A DNA stretch of 64,000 bases, taken from Mesorhabditis belari (taxonomy: Eukaryota; Nematoda; Chromadorea; Rhabditida; Rhabditidae). How positions within the stretch are numbered: position 1 is the stretch's first letter; each line of letters opens with the position of its first letter. A program made the position numbers and the translations under genes. A model generated the notes under the pieces. The model worked only from the letters and a program-made list of their open reading frames with translations, was not told the origin of the DNA and made no database searches. This document shows, piece by piece, positions 20,876-32,871 of the stretch. The stretch covers positions 359,501 to 423,500 of the forward strand of contig CAUEEP010000928.1 of NCBI GenBank assembly GCA_958450365.1, read 5' to 3'.

Positions 20876-23690
20876 TTGTTTTCTTTTATTTTTGCCAATG
20901 TTCACTCAATTGTTTCCAGAAAACGCCTTTCTTATGTGCAATTTTTGACCCGCTCAAAACATTTTGATTTCTTAGCGTTTTGTGAAACCTGGCTTAACGA
21001 TTCTTGCCCCTCTTCCCTTTTTGATCCTTCATCTAATTACTCAATTTTTCGTTGTGACCGTAATAGCAATACTAGAGTTCGTGGCGGCGGCGTTATTCTT
21101 TTTATCTCGCGCAAAATAATTTCAAATCTTGTTTTGAGTACGAGTCTTTCTGGATGTGACATTCTGATTGTTGATTTTAATTTAGGTAATACTGCTTTCC
21201 GTTTATTTGTTGTGTATCGTGCCCCAGATGTTAACCCTTTAGATACCATCAGCTTTTTTAACCTGTTAGATCAATATTTTGACCCTTGTAAATCTAATTG
21301 CTTTGCTGGGGATTTTAATTTTACCATCTTATCTTCTCAAAAACAAAATTGCCCCCCTAAATCTCTCTCGATTTCCTCATTTGTCTAGATTTCTCATGTC
21401 AAATAGCCTTAAAATTTTAAATAACTTCCCTACTTTTCGGAGAAGTGATCATGTTCTTGATTTAATCCTATCCGATTCGCCTCATCTTCTTTCTGAAATT
21501 TCCCCTCTGCCACCTATTGGAGGCTCCGATCACTTTGCTTTGACCTTCCGTTTTGTTGTAAATCCTATCGTTTCTCCCATAGGCGCCAATCCTATTCGTG
21601 CTTATTGGAGAGGTGATTTCAATGCTATATCGTTTTCTTTAGTAAATTTCAATCTCCTCTTCAGGCCTCGATTCGACACGGATATCAACGTGTGCTACGC
21701 CCTCCTCACTGATACGATGCACAAATTGCTGATTGAACACATTCCGCTCTCGACCAAAGGTAGCTTTTTTCCTCCGCCTCATATTACTCGAGCAAAGGTT
21801 AGGTTAGAGAAAGCTTGGCATCTTAGGCATACTCCCTTTTATGCGCGTTTAGAATATACTTTGCGTAAGCAGGTGATGAAATTTGAGGCAAATATTGAAC
21901 GCAAATGCGTTTTTAGCAATAATCCAAAATCTTTTTACTCTTATATAAATTCTAAAATTAGTTCAAATCACGATTCTTCCATTAAATGTATAATTAATCC
22001 TTCTTCCAATTCTCTTATAGACAACCCTTTAGACATAGCAAACTCTTTTGCAACTTATTTCGCCAGCGTTTTTTCAATTGATAACCTTAGCGCTATTCCT
22101 CTACTCCCAAATCGCCATTCAAACTGTCCCGCACTTATTTTCACTCCTACTCTTGTTGAAAAAGCTATAACCAAACTTTCAAATAAAATTTCCTACACCC
22201 CCGATGATATTCCCTCTTTTATCATTCGCCAAACCAAATATCATATTTCCCCCATCCTTGCAAAAATTTTTAATGTTTCTCTTTTAAATTGTTCTGTCCC
22301 CACTGACTGGAAAACCGCCGTAATTTGCCCTCTTTTCAAAAAAGGCGATCGTAAGCAACTTGCGAATTATCGCCCGATCGCTTTGACCTCATCTATATGC
22401 AAAATAATGGAAGCTATCATTAAGGATCACATTACCACTCATTTGCTAGAGAACAAAATTCTTAACCAAAATCAGTTTGGTTTTCTTAAGTCTAGGTCTA
22501 CCTCTGATCAATTAATTTTGTCAATTCACGACTGGTTGTGGGCCAAAGCGCGCAAATCTCAAACCTGCTGTATTTTTATTGATTTTGCCAAGGCTTTTGA
22601 TTCTGTAAATCATCGATTCCTTCTAGCCAAGCTTACTTCCTTAGGTATTTCTCCGCTTATAGTTAAATGGATCGAAAATTGGCTTTCCCGTCGTACTTTC
22701 CGTGTTCGTATCGGTGATACACTCTCAAACGAGTTTACCATCTCTAGTGGTGTTCCGCAAGGGAGTGTTTTAGGTCCTCTACTTTTCCTTATTTATATCA
22801 ACGATATTCATAGTTCTTTAACTCCCGGTACCATGGTGCGTCTCTATGCAGATGATTTAAAACTTTATCGCAAAATCCCCCGATCAAACACCCAATATGG
22901 TCTTTATTATCTTCAGAGAAATTTAGACTCGATCCTAAAATGGAGCATAACCTGGCAGCTGAAAATTGCCGTCGAAAAATGTAGACAAGTAACATTTGGT
23001 CCTTCCCATTTTACTCTTAAGTTAGGGAATATCACTTTATCTGAAGCCACTTCTGACGACCCAATCAAAGATCTTGGTGTTTTACTTGTTCCCTCTCTTA
23101 AATTCAACACTCATATTGAACAGATGGCAAAAAAAGCTTTTCGCATCTCAAACCTTATACTTCGCGCTGTTTGTTTTCCCTCAATTGCTAATTATCGTAA
23201 AGCGTTCATTACCTACTGCCGCCCTTTGCTCGAGTACGCCACTTTTGTTTGGTCTCCCTGCCTCCAAAAGTTAATTTCTTTGGTTGAGAACGTTCAGCGT
23301 CGTTTCAGTAGGAGGGCGTATGCCCGTTGTTTCCCATCGAAAGAAATTCCTTGCTATTCTGATCGACTTGCTGTTTTTGACCTTAAACCCTTATCCCATC
23401 GCCGCATTTATTTTGATTTGGTCTTATGCTATAAAATCATCTTCTCTCCTAACTCTCATCCGGAACTTAAAGGACTCTTTAAGATTTCGAATCACGCCAG
23501 AAGAACTCGTAGTCACAACTTTCAGATTACCCCCTTTCAAAGCTTTCATAACCGCCAACTGTATCATTCTTTTGCTTGTCGTGTTCCTCGTATTTGGAAT
23601 AAGTTACCTTGTGATATTTTTTCGTCTCTGAACTATTTTAAATCCTCAATATATAAGCTCGATCTTGTAGCTCTGTCAATTTTAAATTAG
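20876..23690 (+). pseudogene. LINE ORF2: endonuclease and reverse transcriptase (left copy, one frameshift)
   Basis: The endonuclease part (20876-21388) has NVHSIVSRKR, FCETWL, RGGGVILFISR, VVYRAP and FAGDFNF, typical of the APE-like EEP fold. A C-run of six near 21353 (five in the right copy) breaks the frame. The RT part (open from 21279 to 23690) has NYRPIALTSSICKIME, QFGFLKSRSTSDQL, FIDFAKAFDSVNH, SGVPQGSVLGPLLFLIYIND and the catalytic LYADD, then the C-terminal VPRIWNKLP motif. The GVPQGSVLGPLLF block is of CR1/Jockey type, not RTE. The RT itself looks intact. Confidence 0.9.
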
Positions 23691-24247
23691 TTTTTAATGT
23701 CATATATACACGTGTCTAATTGTAGTTGTGTTTGTATATCAATTATCTTTCTTCGTCTACGCTGTTCAATCTGTTTGCATTGTCACTTTTCCTTGTCGGA
23801 TAAAGTATATATACTTTTCTAAAAGGGATCTATTTCAGACAACTAGCGTTAGTGAAACCGTTAATTTATACCCGATTAGCCCAATTTTGGTATCATTGAC
23901 TGAGCCTTGTGATTCCTTGAGAGAAACACACTCTTAACAAGTATCTAGAAGTACAGTCAAATCAATCTCGCCTTAACGACTTGGGTGTAAAAGTTTGTTT
24001 AAGATTATAAGATCAATACTTTATTCATGTAAGCATCAAAAAATGGAAACGGAACATGTTTAATTCACAAAAGGACACACAGTAAACTTATTGATAGAAG
24101 AGCGAAATTGTAGAGACTGAAGAATGAATTAATTCTATTCAAATTCAAATTCAGATTTAAATTTAAACACAACCTTGTTAAATGAATGATCAAGCGGAAT
24201 TTAAGCGGAAATTTTCAAATCGATTTACGTATAATAAAAACACAAAA

Positions 24248-24324
24248 GTTAAGGGAAACAAGCATCACTTTTTTACAAATTTCGTTTAAAACCGTAAACT
24301 GCAAAGTGATGCTTGTCCTGAACA
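24248..24324. repeat. Small hairpin repeat acaagcatcacttt...aaagtgatgcttgt
   Basis: A 14-bp perfect inverted repeat with a loop of about 38 bases. A related, more diverged hairpin lies at 19565-19641. Both are mirrored in the right arm (about 29410-29484 and 34091-34166). Likely a mini foldback element; a structured RNA is possible but unsupported. Confidence 0.6.
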
Positions 24325-24680
24325 TTGCTCTGAAAATATAGCTTATTAATGATTCGTGAAACGCATCAAAAAATTTAAATAGTACATAGTAGGCTGGCCG
24401 ATAAGTTCGTAGAATCTTTTTTCAACTTTTAAAGTGTAATTGGAACTTATAGGCTATCTCCCTCTCATAGATAGTAACAATAAAATTTGCTATAATATTC
24501 AGTAAAACATGCAACAGGACGATGGGAATAGTTTTGAAAATAAGAAGATTTTCTTTATTTTCTATATTGTCTAAAACAATCTAAATGCGAAACCAGAAAT
24601 CAAATTAGATTAGAGTCAAGGTTATGGAAGCTTTTGAAAATTGGTTTGAATTAAAAGAATTTGAAGAGAAAACGCTAGGC

Positions 24681-25709
24681 TTACTTCAACCGTTTCACAA
24701 AGAAATTCCGGATTTCGACCTCGTCCTGGAACATTTCGATATCGGTTTCCGTGCCCATGAAAAATATCAAATCATCCACACGACCACGCGTCCGAAAGCA
24801 CCGTACTTTTTCGATTCTCTCCATTTCGTCCTCAGTCCCAGCTCTAACTTTTCTCATTTCCCTCTCCATTTTTCGGTAAATCTTCCCCTCTCGCACAGGT
24901 TCCAATAAAGGATTGTAAGAAAACGGATCAGTCGGGGCTATCTCATCGACTTGCGAATCAAATATAACAGAAATGAGAAACGAGCAATTCTGGTTTTGAC
25001 TTGGCAATCCGTTTCTCACGATCCACTTCGGAAAATCCTCTAGAAATTCTCTGCCCGAGAGAAGGTCAACCATCTCAACTTGAGTCTTCGATAAAGCGTT
25101 CAACAAATTTTCGCCTGAACCAGTAATTGAAATTTTTTTGCAGAATCTCAGTCCATTTTCGATGAAATGCGTGAACGATGAAATGTCAGTGGTTTCCAGC
25201 CTTTCCCTTTCATCCAGCCTGATATTTGCCCACTCCGTGACTTTGAAGTGAAATCCTTCAGAGACTGTATTCAAAAAATTCGTCGTAAAGCTCTTGATAA
25301 CAAGAACTTGCACAGAATCGAGTTTTTCCAGCAAAACTCTGAGACGCTCTTCGATATGTCCGGAATAATCCGAAGGCTCATGGTCCAGGTACAAAAATTG
25401 GCAAGTTTTACTTTTTTTTAGAAATAAGAGAGGTAAAGATTGGAAGACGTCGAATGTAAAAAAATCTCCATTGTTCCGGAGAGTAACAGTTATAGAGTTT
25501 GAAGGTGGTATATCTTCCGAATGAGGATAGTCTTCGAATACTATGGACTTAGGGGATTTCCCGAATGGACCGTTAGACAAGACTTTATAGCGAAAATAAT
25601 GATTGGTTTTTAAGAGTTGAAGATTCTCACTTGAACCCAATTTGTCCAATATTAGTGCTTTCAACTGATTCGGAATCATTGAGATGGGAATCGATAGCAA
25701 ATTTGGCAT
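24681..25709 (-). CDS. F-box-like nematode protein, single exon (left copy, intact)
   Basis: A 342-codon uninterrupted frame from ATG at 25709 to a stop at 24681. The N-terminus (ISMIPNQLKALILDKLGSSE, then LQLLKTNHYFRYKVL) has the pattern of a short F-box: a hydrophobic helix, L..L..., then a basic R-Y-K-V. The rest resembles the C-terminal part of the expanded nematode F-box families only in general character. Such proteins couple SKP1/Cullin ubiquitin ligases to targets. The right-arm copy is broken. Nearby sequence is repetitive, so it could also be a duplicated remnant under no selection. The family assignment is tentative. Confidence 0.5.
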   Translation of the reverse strand: MPNLLSIPISMIPNQLKALILDKLGSSENLQLLKTNHYFRYKVLSNGPFGKSPKSIVFEDYPHSEDIPPSNSITVTLRNNGDFFTFDVFQSLPLLFLKKSKTCQFLYLDHEPSDYSGHIEERLRVLLEKLDSVQVLVIKSFTTNFLNTVSEGFHFKVTEWANIRLDERERLETTDISSFTHFIENGLRFCKKISITGSGENLLNALSKTQVEMVDLLSGREFLEDFPKWIVRNGLPSQNQNCSFLISVIFDSQVDEIAPTDPFSYNPLLEPVREGKIYRKMEREMRKVRAGTEDEMERIEKVRCFRTRGRVDDLIFFMGTETDIEMFQDEVEIRNFFVKRLK

Positions 25710-25845
25710 TATTGAATAGCTTTTACGAAAATATGTAGATCTTCAATCAATACTAGCGAATTTTAGGTATCTTTTCCAAACAAACATTTTTTTGCTTTTG
25801 ATAGAAAACGGATTTTCGTTTTGAGACCCGGAAATCTTTGAAGAG

Positions 25846-26902
25846 AATCCAATCTTGATGGGTGGTCCCGCCCTTTGCCCGCCTTGCTTCACTTTTTCTC
25901 ACTTAAATGTGCGGTGGGTAAAACCCATAAGTACCAAAAGAAGTAGTAGCAATATGTCAAAAAGTTAATTACGAGCACAATATGTTAGTCAGTACTAAAT
26001 ATAGTCACAATCTCAAAATAGCATCTCATTTAGCTACCAGTATGCTTTTAAAACAAAGGAAGTCAAAGTGAACAACAACAGAGCAAATTTTAGCAGGGTG
26101 CACTACTATTTTTTCAACCCCCGTCCTGCCTGCACTACTATTACAGACTGCACTACTATTATAGACTGCACTACTATTACAGAAAATACGGTAACTGTTT
26201 TGGCTGAACTGACATAACGAAAATTTAAGTTGATGTCAAGCTCCTTTTGAAGGAGCAGGAAACAAGGTGAAGATTGAGTATTTTTGATATTCGATTTTCG
26301 ATATTCATATGCGTATCTGGTTATGCTGTTTTGACCCTATAAATTTGTTGAAAACCATGTTTTTCTAAAATAAGTTAGACATTTGCCAGATAGTTTTTCC
26401 AACAAGTAGCCACTATAAAAAACGGGATCCAAATTCAATAGCAGCTCCTTTTTAGGCTCTGCAAGAGTACAAGCCGACTTGGTCCAAGATGCCGTTCTGT
26501 AAAATATGAAGAGGTTTTATGTTTCATCACATTGCTACAAGAGTTATCGAAGAAAGAGCCGTTGTCAGAAGGGGCTCATTTTAAAGAGTTCATATCGAAT
26601 AATGGGAATTTCAACCTATGGTTTCGTTTATGATCTGGCGTCTCTTCAAACCGGCCACTCTCTAGTCATTCTCTCTTCTCTCTTCAATCCAATCTTGATG
26701 GGTGGTCCCGCCCTTTGCCCGCCTTGCCTCACTTTTTCCCTTCACCAAACAGCCGACTTTTCTCTCCTTTTCATTCAAAAACGCCCCTCATTTTCGTGTT
26801 TTTACATGAAAATTTGTTTTCTGAAGGAAGCCTGTTCGCAATATTGTCCCATCTCAGTCACAGCCAGTCTATAAATTTGCAATAGCCAGAGATATCAAAA
26901 CG
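25846..26902. mobile_element. R1 copy at inner end of left arm
   Basis: Inverse to 9568-10965. It includes the gggtggtcccgccctttgcc block twice, the tctataatagtagtgcag-type units in inverse form near 26100-26190, and the 122-codon open frame at 26506-26874. It stops at gatatcaaaacg, short of the R1 end seen at 9568. Confidence 0.8.
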
Positions 26903-26939
26903 CCCCTCATTTTCGTGTTTTTACATGTAAATTCAGAAA
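26815..26939. other. Palindrome centre (asymmetric spacer)
   Basis: Between the paired arms lie the terminal part of the left R1 copy (26818-26902) and then a second short inverse R1 piece, cgcccctcattttcgtgttt, ending tacatgtaaattcagaaa. This piece can itself pair with 26940-26975, giving a tight local hairpin. The centre is therefore made of R1 pieces in head-to-head orientation. Confidence 0.85.
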
Positions 26940-27908
26940 AATTTTCATGTAAAAACACGAAAATGAGGGGCGTTTTTGAATGTAAAAGAGAGAAAAGTCG
27001 GCTGTTTGGTGAAGGGAAAAAGTGAGGCAAGGCGGGCAAAGGGCGGGACCACCCATCAAGATTGGATTGAAGAGAGAAGAGAGAATGACTAGAGAGTGGC
27101 CGGTTTGAAGAGACGCCAGATCATAAACGAAACCATAGGTTGAAATTCCCATTATTCGATATGAACTCTTTAAAATGAGCCCCTTCTGACAACGGCTCTT
27201 TCTTCGATAACTCTTGTAGCAATGTGATGAAACATAAAACCTCTTCATATTTTACAGAACGGCATCTTGGACCAAGTCGGCTTGTACTCTTGCAGAGCCT
27301 AAAAAGGAGCTGCTATTGAATTTGGATCCCGTTTTTTATAGTGGCTACTTGTTGGAAAAACTATCTGGCAAATGTCTAACTTATTTTAGAAAAACATGGT
27401 TTTCAACAAATTTATAGGGCCAAAACAGCATAACCAGATACGCATATGAATATCGAAAATCGAATATCAAAAATACTCAATCTTCACCTTGTTTCCTGCT
27501 CCTTCAAAAGGAGCTTGACATCAACTTAAATTTTCGTTATGTCAGTTCAGCCAAAACAGTTACCGTATTTTCTGTAATAGTAGTGCAGTCTATAATAGTA
27601 GTGCAGTCTGTAATAGTAGTGCAGGCAGGACGGGGGTTGAAAAAATAGTAGTGCACCCTGCTAAAATTTGCTCTGTTGTTGTTCACTTTGACTTCCTTTG
27701 TTTTAAAAGCATACTGGTAGCTAAATGAGATGCTATTTTGAGATTGTGACTATATTTAGTACTGACTAACATATTGTGCTCGTAATTAACTTTTTGACAT
27801 ATTGCTACTACTTCTTTTGGTACTTATGGGTTTTACCCACCGCACATTTAAGTGAGAAAAAGTGAAGCAAGGCGGGCAAAGGGCGGGACCACCCATCAAG
27901 ATTGGATT
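26940..27908. mobile_element. R1 copy at inner end of right arm
   Basis: Same orientation as 9568-10965 and mirror of 25846-26814. It includes the array of tctataatagtagtgcag-like units near 27566-27650. It joins ctcttcaaagatttccggg at 27909, as in the left arm. Confidence 0.8.
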
Positions 27909-28044
27909 CTCTTCAAAGATTTCCGGGTCTCAAAACGAAAATCCGTTTTCTATCAAAAGCAAAAAAATGTTTGTTTGGAAAAGATACCTAAAATTCGCTA
28001 GTATTGATTGAAGATCTACATATTTTCGTAAAAGCTATTCAATA

Positions 28045-29051
28045 ATGCCAAATTTGCTATCGATTCCCATCTCAATGATTCCGAATCAGTTGAAAGCACT
28101 AATATTGGACAAATTGGGTTCAAGTGAGAATCTTCAACTCTTAAAAACCAATCATTATTTTCGCTATAAAGTCTTGTCTAACGGTCCATTCGGGAAATCC
28201 CCTAAGTCCATAGTATTCGAAGACTATCCTCATTCGGAAGATATTTCAAACTCTATAACTGTTACTCTCCGGAACAATGGAGATTTTTTTACATTCGACG
28301 TCTTCCAATCTTTACCTCTCTTATTTCTAAAAAAAAGTAAAACTTGCCAATTTTTGTACCTGGACCATGAGCCTTCGGATTATTCCGGACATATCGAAGA
28401 GCGTCTCAGAGTTTTGCTGGAAAAACTCGATTCTGTGCAAGTTCTTGTTATCAAGAGCTTTACGACGAATTTTTTGAATACAGTCTCTGAAGGATTTCAC
28501 TTCAAAGTCACGGAGTGGGCAAATATCAGGCTGGATGAAAGGGAAAGGCTGGAAACCACTGACATTTCATCGAAAATGGACTGAGATTCTGCAAAAAAAT
28601 TTCAATTACTGGTTCAGGCGAAAATTTGTTGAACGCTTTATCGAAGACTCAAGTTGAGATGGTTGACCTTCTCTCGGGCAGAGAATTTCTAGAGGATTTT
28701 CCGAAGTGGATCGTGAGAAACGGATTGCCAAGTCAAAACCAGAATTGCTCGTTTCTCATTTCTGTTATATTTGATTCGCAAGTCGATGAGATAGCCCCGA
28801 CTGATCCGTTTTCTTACAATCCTTTATTGGAACCTGTGCGAGAGGGGAAGATTTACCGAAAAATGGAGAGGGAAATGAGAAAAGTTAGAGCTGGGACTGA
28901 GGACGAAATGGAGAGAATCGAAAAAGTACGGTGCTTTCGGACGCGTGGTCGTGTGGATGATTTGATATTTTTCATGGGCACGGAAACCGATATCGAAATG
29001 TTCCAGGACGAGGTCGAAATCCGGAATTTCTTTGTGAAACGGTTGAAGTAA
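28045..29051 (+). pseudogene. F-box-like protein (right copy, broken)
   Basis: Same reading frame as 24681-25709 in mirror image. It lacks two codons after SED (a 6-bp deletion). Near 28572 it lacks 16 bp lying between two catttcatcg repeats, so the frame ends at 28584. The downstream frame is open from 28626 to 29051. The 16-bp loss has the form of a replication-slippage deletion. Confidence 0.75.
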
Positions 29052-30042
29052 GCCTAGCGTTTTCTCTTCAAATTCTTTTAATTCAAACCAATTTTCAAAA
29101 GCTTCCATAACCTTGACTCTAATCTAATTTGATTTCTGGTTTCGCATTTAGATTGTTTTAGACAATATAGAAAATAAAGAAAATCTTCTTATTTTCAAAA
29201 CTATTCCCATCGTCCTGTTGCATGTTTTACTGAATATTATAGCAAATTTTATTGTTACTATCTATGAGAGGGAGATAGCCTATAAGTTCCAATTACACTT
29301 TAAAAGTTGAAAAAAGATTCTACGAACTTATCGGCCAGCCTACTATGTACTATTTAAATTTTTTGATGCGTTTCACGAATCATTAATAAGCTATATTTTC
29401 AGAGCAATGTTCAGGACAAGCATCACTTTGCAGTTTACGGTTTTAAACGAAATTTGTAAAAAAGTGATGCTTGTTTCCCTTAACTTTTGTGTTTTTATTA
29501 TACGTAAATCGATTTGAAAATTTCCGCTTAAATTCCGCTTGATCATTCATTTAACAAGGTTGTGTTTAAATTTAAATCTGAATTTGAATTTGAATAGAAT
29601 TAATTCATTCTTCAGTCTCTACAATTTCGCTCTTCTATCAATAAGTTTACTGTGTGTCCTTTTGTGAATTAAACATGTTCCGTTTCCATTTTTTTGATGC
29701 TTACATGAATAAAGTATTGATCTTATAATCTTAAACAAACTTTTACACCCAAGTCGTTAAGGCGAGATTGATTTGACTGTACTTCTAGATACTTGTTAAG
29801 AGTGTGTTTCTCTCAAGGAATCACAAGGCTCAGTCAATGATACCAAAATTGGGCTAATCGGGTATAAATTAACGGTTTCACTAACGCTAGTTGTCTGAAA
29901 TAGATCCCTTTTAGAAAAGTATATATACTTTATCCGACAAGGAAAAGTGACAATGCAAACAGATTGAACAGCGTAGACGAAGAAAGATAATTGATATACA
30001 AACACAACTACAATTAGACACGTGTATATATGACATTAAAAA

Positions 30043-32857
30043 CTAATTTAAAATTGACAGAGCTACAAGATCGAGCTTATATATTGAGGATTTAAAATAG
30101 TTCAGAGACGAAAAAATATCACAAGGTAACTTATTCCAAATACGAGGAACACGACAAGCAAAAGAATGATACAGTTGGCGGTTATGAAAGCTTTGAAAGG
30201 GGGTAATCTGAAAGTTGTGACTACGAGTTCTTCTGGCGTGATTCGAAATCTTAAAGAGTCCTTTAAGTTCCGGATGAGAGTTAGGAGAGAAGATGATTTT
30301 ATAGCATAAGACCAAATCAAAATAAATGCGGCGATGGGATAAGGGTTTAAGGTCAAAAACAGCAAGTCGATCAGAATAGCAAGGAATTTCTTTCGATGGG
30401 AAACAACGGGCATACGCCCTCCTACTGAAACGACGCTGAACGTTCTCAACCAAAGAAATTAACTTTTGGAGGCAGGGAGACCAAACAAAAGTGGCGTACT
30501 CGAGCAAAGGGCGGCAGTAGGTAATGAACGCTTTACGATAAGTAGCAATTGAGGGAAAACAAACAGCGCGAAGTATAAGGTTTGAGATGCGAAAAGCTTT
30601 TTTTGCCATCTGTTCAATATGAGTGTTGAATTTAAGAGAGGGAACAAGTAAAACACCAAGATCTTTGATTGGGTCGTCAGAAGTGGCTTCAGATAAAGTG
30701 ATATTCCCTAACTTAAGAGTAAAATGGGAAGGACCAAATGTTACTTGTCTACATTTTTCGACGGCAATTTTCAGCTGCCAGGTTATGCTCCATTTTAGGA
30801 TCGAGTCTAAATTTCTCTGAAGATAATAAAGACCATATTGGGTGTTTGATCGGGGGATTTTGCGATAAAGTTTTAAATCATCTGCATAGAGACGCACCAT
30901 GGTACCGGGAGTTAAAGAACTATGAATATCGTTGATATAAATAAGGAAAAGTAGAGGACCTAAAACACTCCCTTGCGGAACACCACTAGAGATGGTAAAC
31001 TCGTTTGAGAGTGTATCACCGATACGAACACGGAAAGTACGACGGGAAAGCCAATTTTCGATCCATTTAACTATAAGCGGAGAAATACCTAAGGAAGTAA
31101 GCTTGGCTAGAAGGAATCGATGATTTACAGAATCAAAAGCCTTGGCAAAATCAATAAAAATACAGCAGGTTTGAGATTTGCGCGCTTTGGCCCACAACCA
31201 GTCGTGAATTGACAAAATTAATTGATCAGAGGTAGACCTAGACTTAAGAAAACCAAACTGATTTTGGTTAAGAATTTTGTTCTCTAGCAAATGAGTGGTA
31301 ATGTGATCCTTAATGATAGCTTCCATTATTTTGCATATAGATGAGGTCAAAGCGATCGGGCGATAATTCGCAAGTTGCTTACGATCGCCTTTTTTGAAAA
31401 GAGGGCAAATTACGGCGGTTTTCCAGTCAGTGGGGACAGAACAATTTAAAAGAGAAACATTAAAAATTTTTGCAAGGATGGGGGAAATATGATATTTGGT
31501 TTGGCGAATGATAAAAGAGGGAATATCATCGGGGGTGTAGGAAATTTTATTTGAAAGTTTGGTTATAGCTTTTTCAACAAGAGTAGGAGTGAAAATAAGT
31601 GCGGGACAGTTTGAATGGCGATTTGGGAGTAGAGGAATAGCGCTAAGGTTATCAATTGAAAAACGCTGGCGAAATAAGTTGCAAAAGAGTTTGCTATGTC
31701 TAAAGGGTTGTCTATAAGAGAATTGGAAGAAGGATTAATTATACATTTAATGGAAGAATCGTGATTTGAACTAATTTTAGAATTTATATAAGAGTAAAAA
31801 GATTTTGGATTATTGCTAAAAACGCATTTGCGTTCAATATTTGCCTCAAATTTCATCACCTGCTTACGCAAAGTATATTCTAAACGCGCATAAAAGGGAG
31901 TATGCCTAAGATGCCAAGCTTTCTCTAACCTAACCTTTGCTCGAGTAATATGAGGCGGAGGAAAAAAAGCTACCTTTGGTCGAGAGCGGAATGTGTTCAA
32001 TCAGCAATTTGTGCATCGTATCAGTGAGGAGGGCGTAGCACACGTTGATATCCGTGTCGAATCGAGGCCTGAAGAGGAGATTGAAATTTACTAAAGAAAA
32101 CGATATAGCATTGAAATCACCTCTCCAATAAGCACGAATAGGATTGGCGCCTATGGGAGAAACGATAGGATTTACAACAAAACGGAAGGTCAAAGCAAAG
32201 TGATCGGAGCCTCCAATAGGTGGCAGAGGGGAAATTTCAGAAAGAAGATGAGGCGAATCGGATAGGATTAAATCAAGAACATGATCACTTCTCCGAAAAG
32301 TAGGGAAGTTATTTAAAAATTTTAAGGCTATTTGACATGAGAAATCTAGACAAATGAGGAAATCGAGAGAGATTTAGGGGGCAATTTTGTTTTTGAGAAG
32401 ATAAGATGGTAAAATTAAAATCCCCAGCAAAGCAATTAGATTTACAAGGGTCAAAATATTGATCTAACAGGTTAAAAAAGCTGATGGTATCTAAAGGGTT
32501 AACATCTGGGGCACGATACACAACAAATAAACGGAAAGCAGTATTACCTAAATTAAAATCAACAATCAGAATGTCACATCCAGAAAGACTCGTACTCAAA
32601 ACAAGATTTGAAATTATTTTGCGCGAGATAAAAAGAATAACGCCGCCGCCACGAACTCTAGTATTGCTATTACGGTCACAACGAAAAATTGAGTAATTAG
32701 ATGAAGGATCAAAAAGGGAAGAGGGGCAAGAATCGTTAAGCCAGGTTTCACAAAACGCTAAGAAATCAAAATGTTTTGAGCGGGTCAAAAATTGCACATA
32801 AGAAAGGCGTTTTCTGGAAACAATTGAGTGAACATTGGCAAAAATAAAAGAAAACAA
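30043..32857 (-). pseudogene. LINE ORF2 endonuclease/RT (right copy, several frameshifts)
   Basis: The endonuclease frame 32857-32309 reads past the site where the left copy shifts, then stops after an extra base in a T-run near 32318. Later pieces lie at 32193-31930, 32000-31563 and 31350-30043. An A-run of seven near 31963 (six in the left copy, inverse) explains one break. The RT core and C-terminal PRIWNKLP motif are retained. One substitution against the left copy changes N to T in the SIANYRKAF segment. Confidence 0.85.
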
Positions 32858-32871
32858 TGCAGTAGGGTCAT

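Larger units (their letters stand above)
19895..23815 (+). mobile_element. LINE retrotransposon, CR1/Jockey-like, left copy
   Basis: Order: SL1, ORF1, ORF2 (endonuclease then reverse transcriptase), short 3' UTR, and a tail ataaagtatatatac near 23800-23814. The length, about 3.9 kb, suggests a full-length insertion. It is inserted in family D-like termini. It carries several small lesions (see ORFs). Confidence 0.9.
19852..23936. mobile_element. MITE-D-like termini bracketing the left LINE
   Basis: agtgtgttcttcaagagtaa at 19852 and cttgagagaaacacact ending near 23934 are inverted relatives of the family D ends at 12179/12478. The inner sequences tcggtattaacggttt and aaaccgttaatttatacccg are also inverse. 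The LINE appears to have inserted into a family D element. Confidence 0.6.
16661..26814. repeat. Left arm of a giant palindrome (about 10.15 kb)
   Basis: It is the reverse complement of 26940-37096, with paired coordinates summing to about 53733-53757 throughout. The arms match over coding, repeat and noncoding sequence alike. By eye, differences are scattered substitutions, homopolymer length changes, and a few larger indels of 5-22 bp. Confidence 0.95.
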
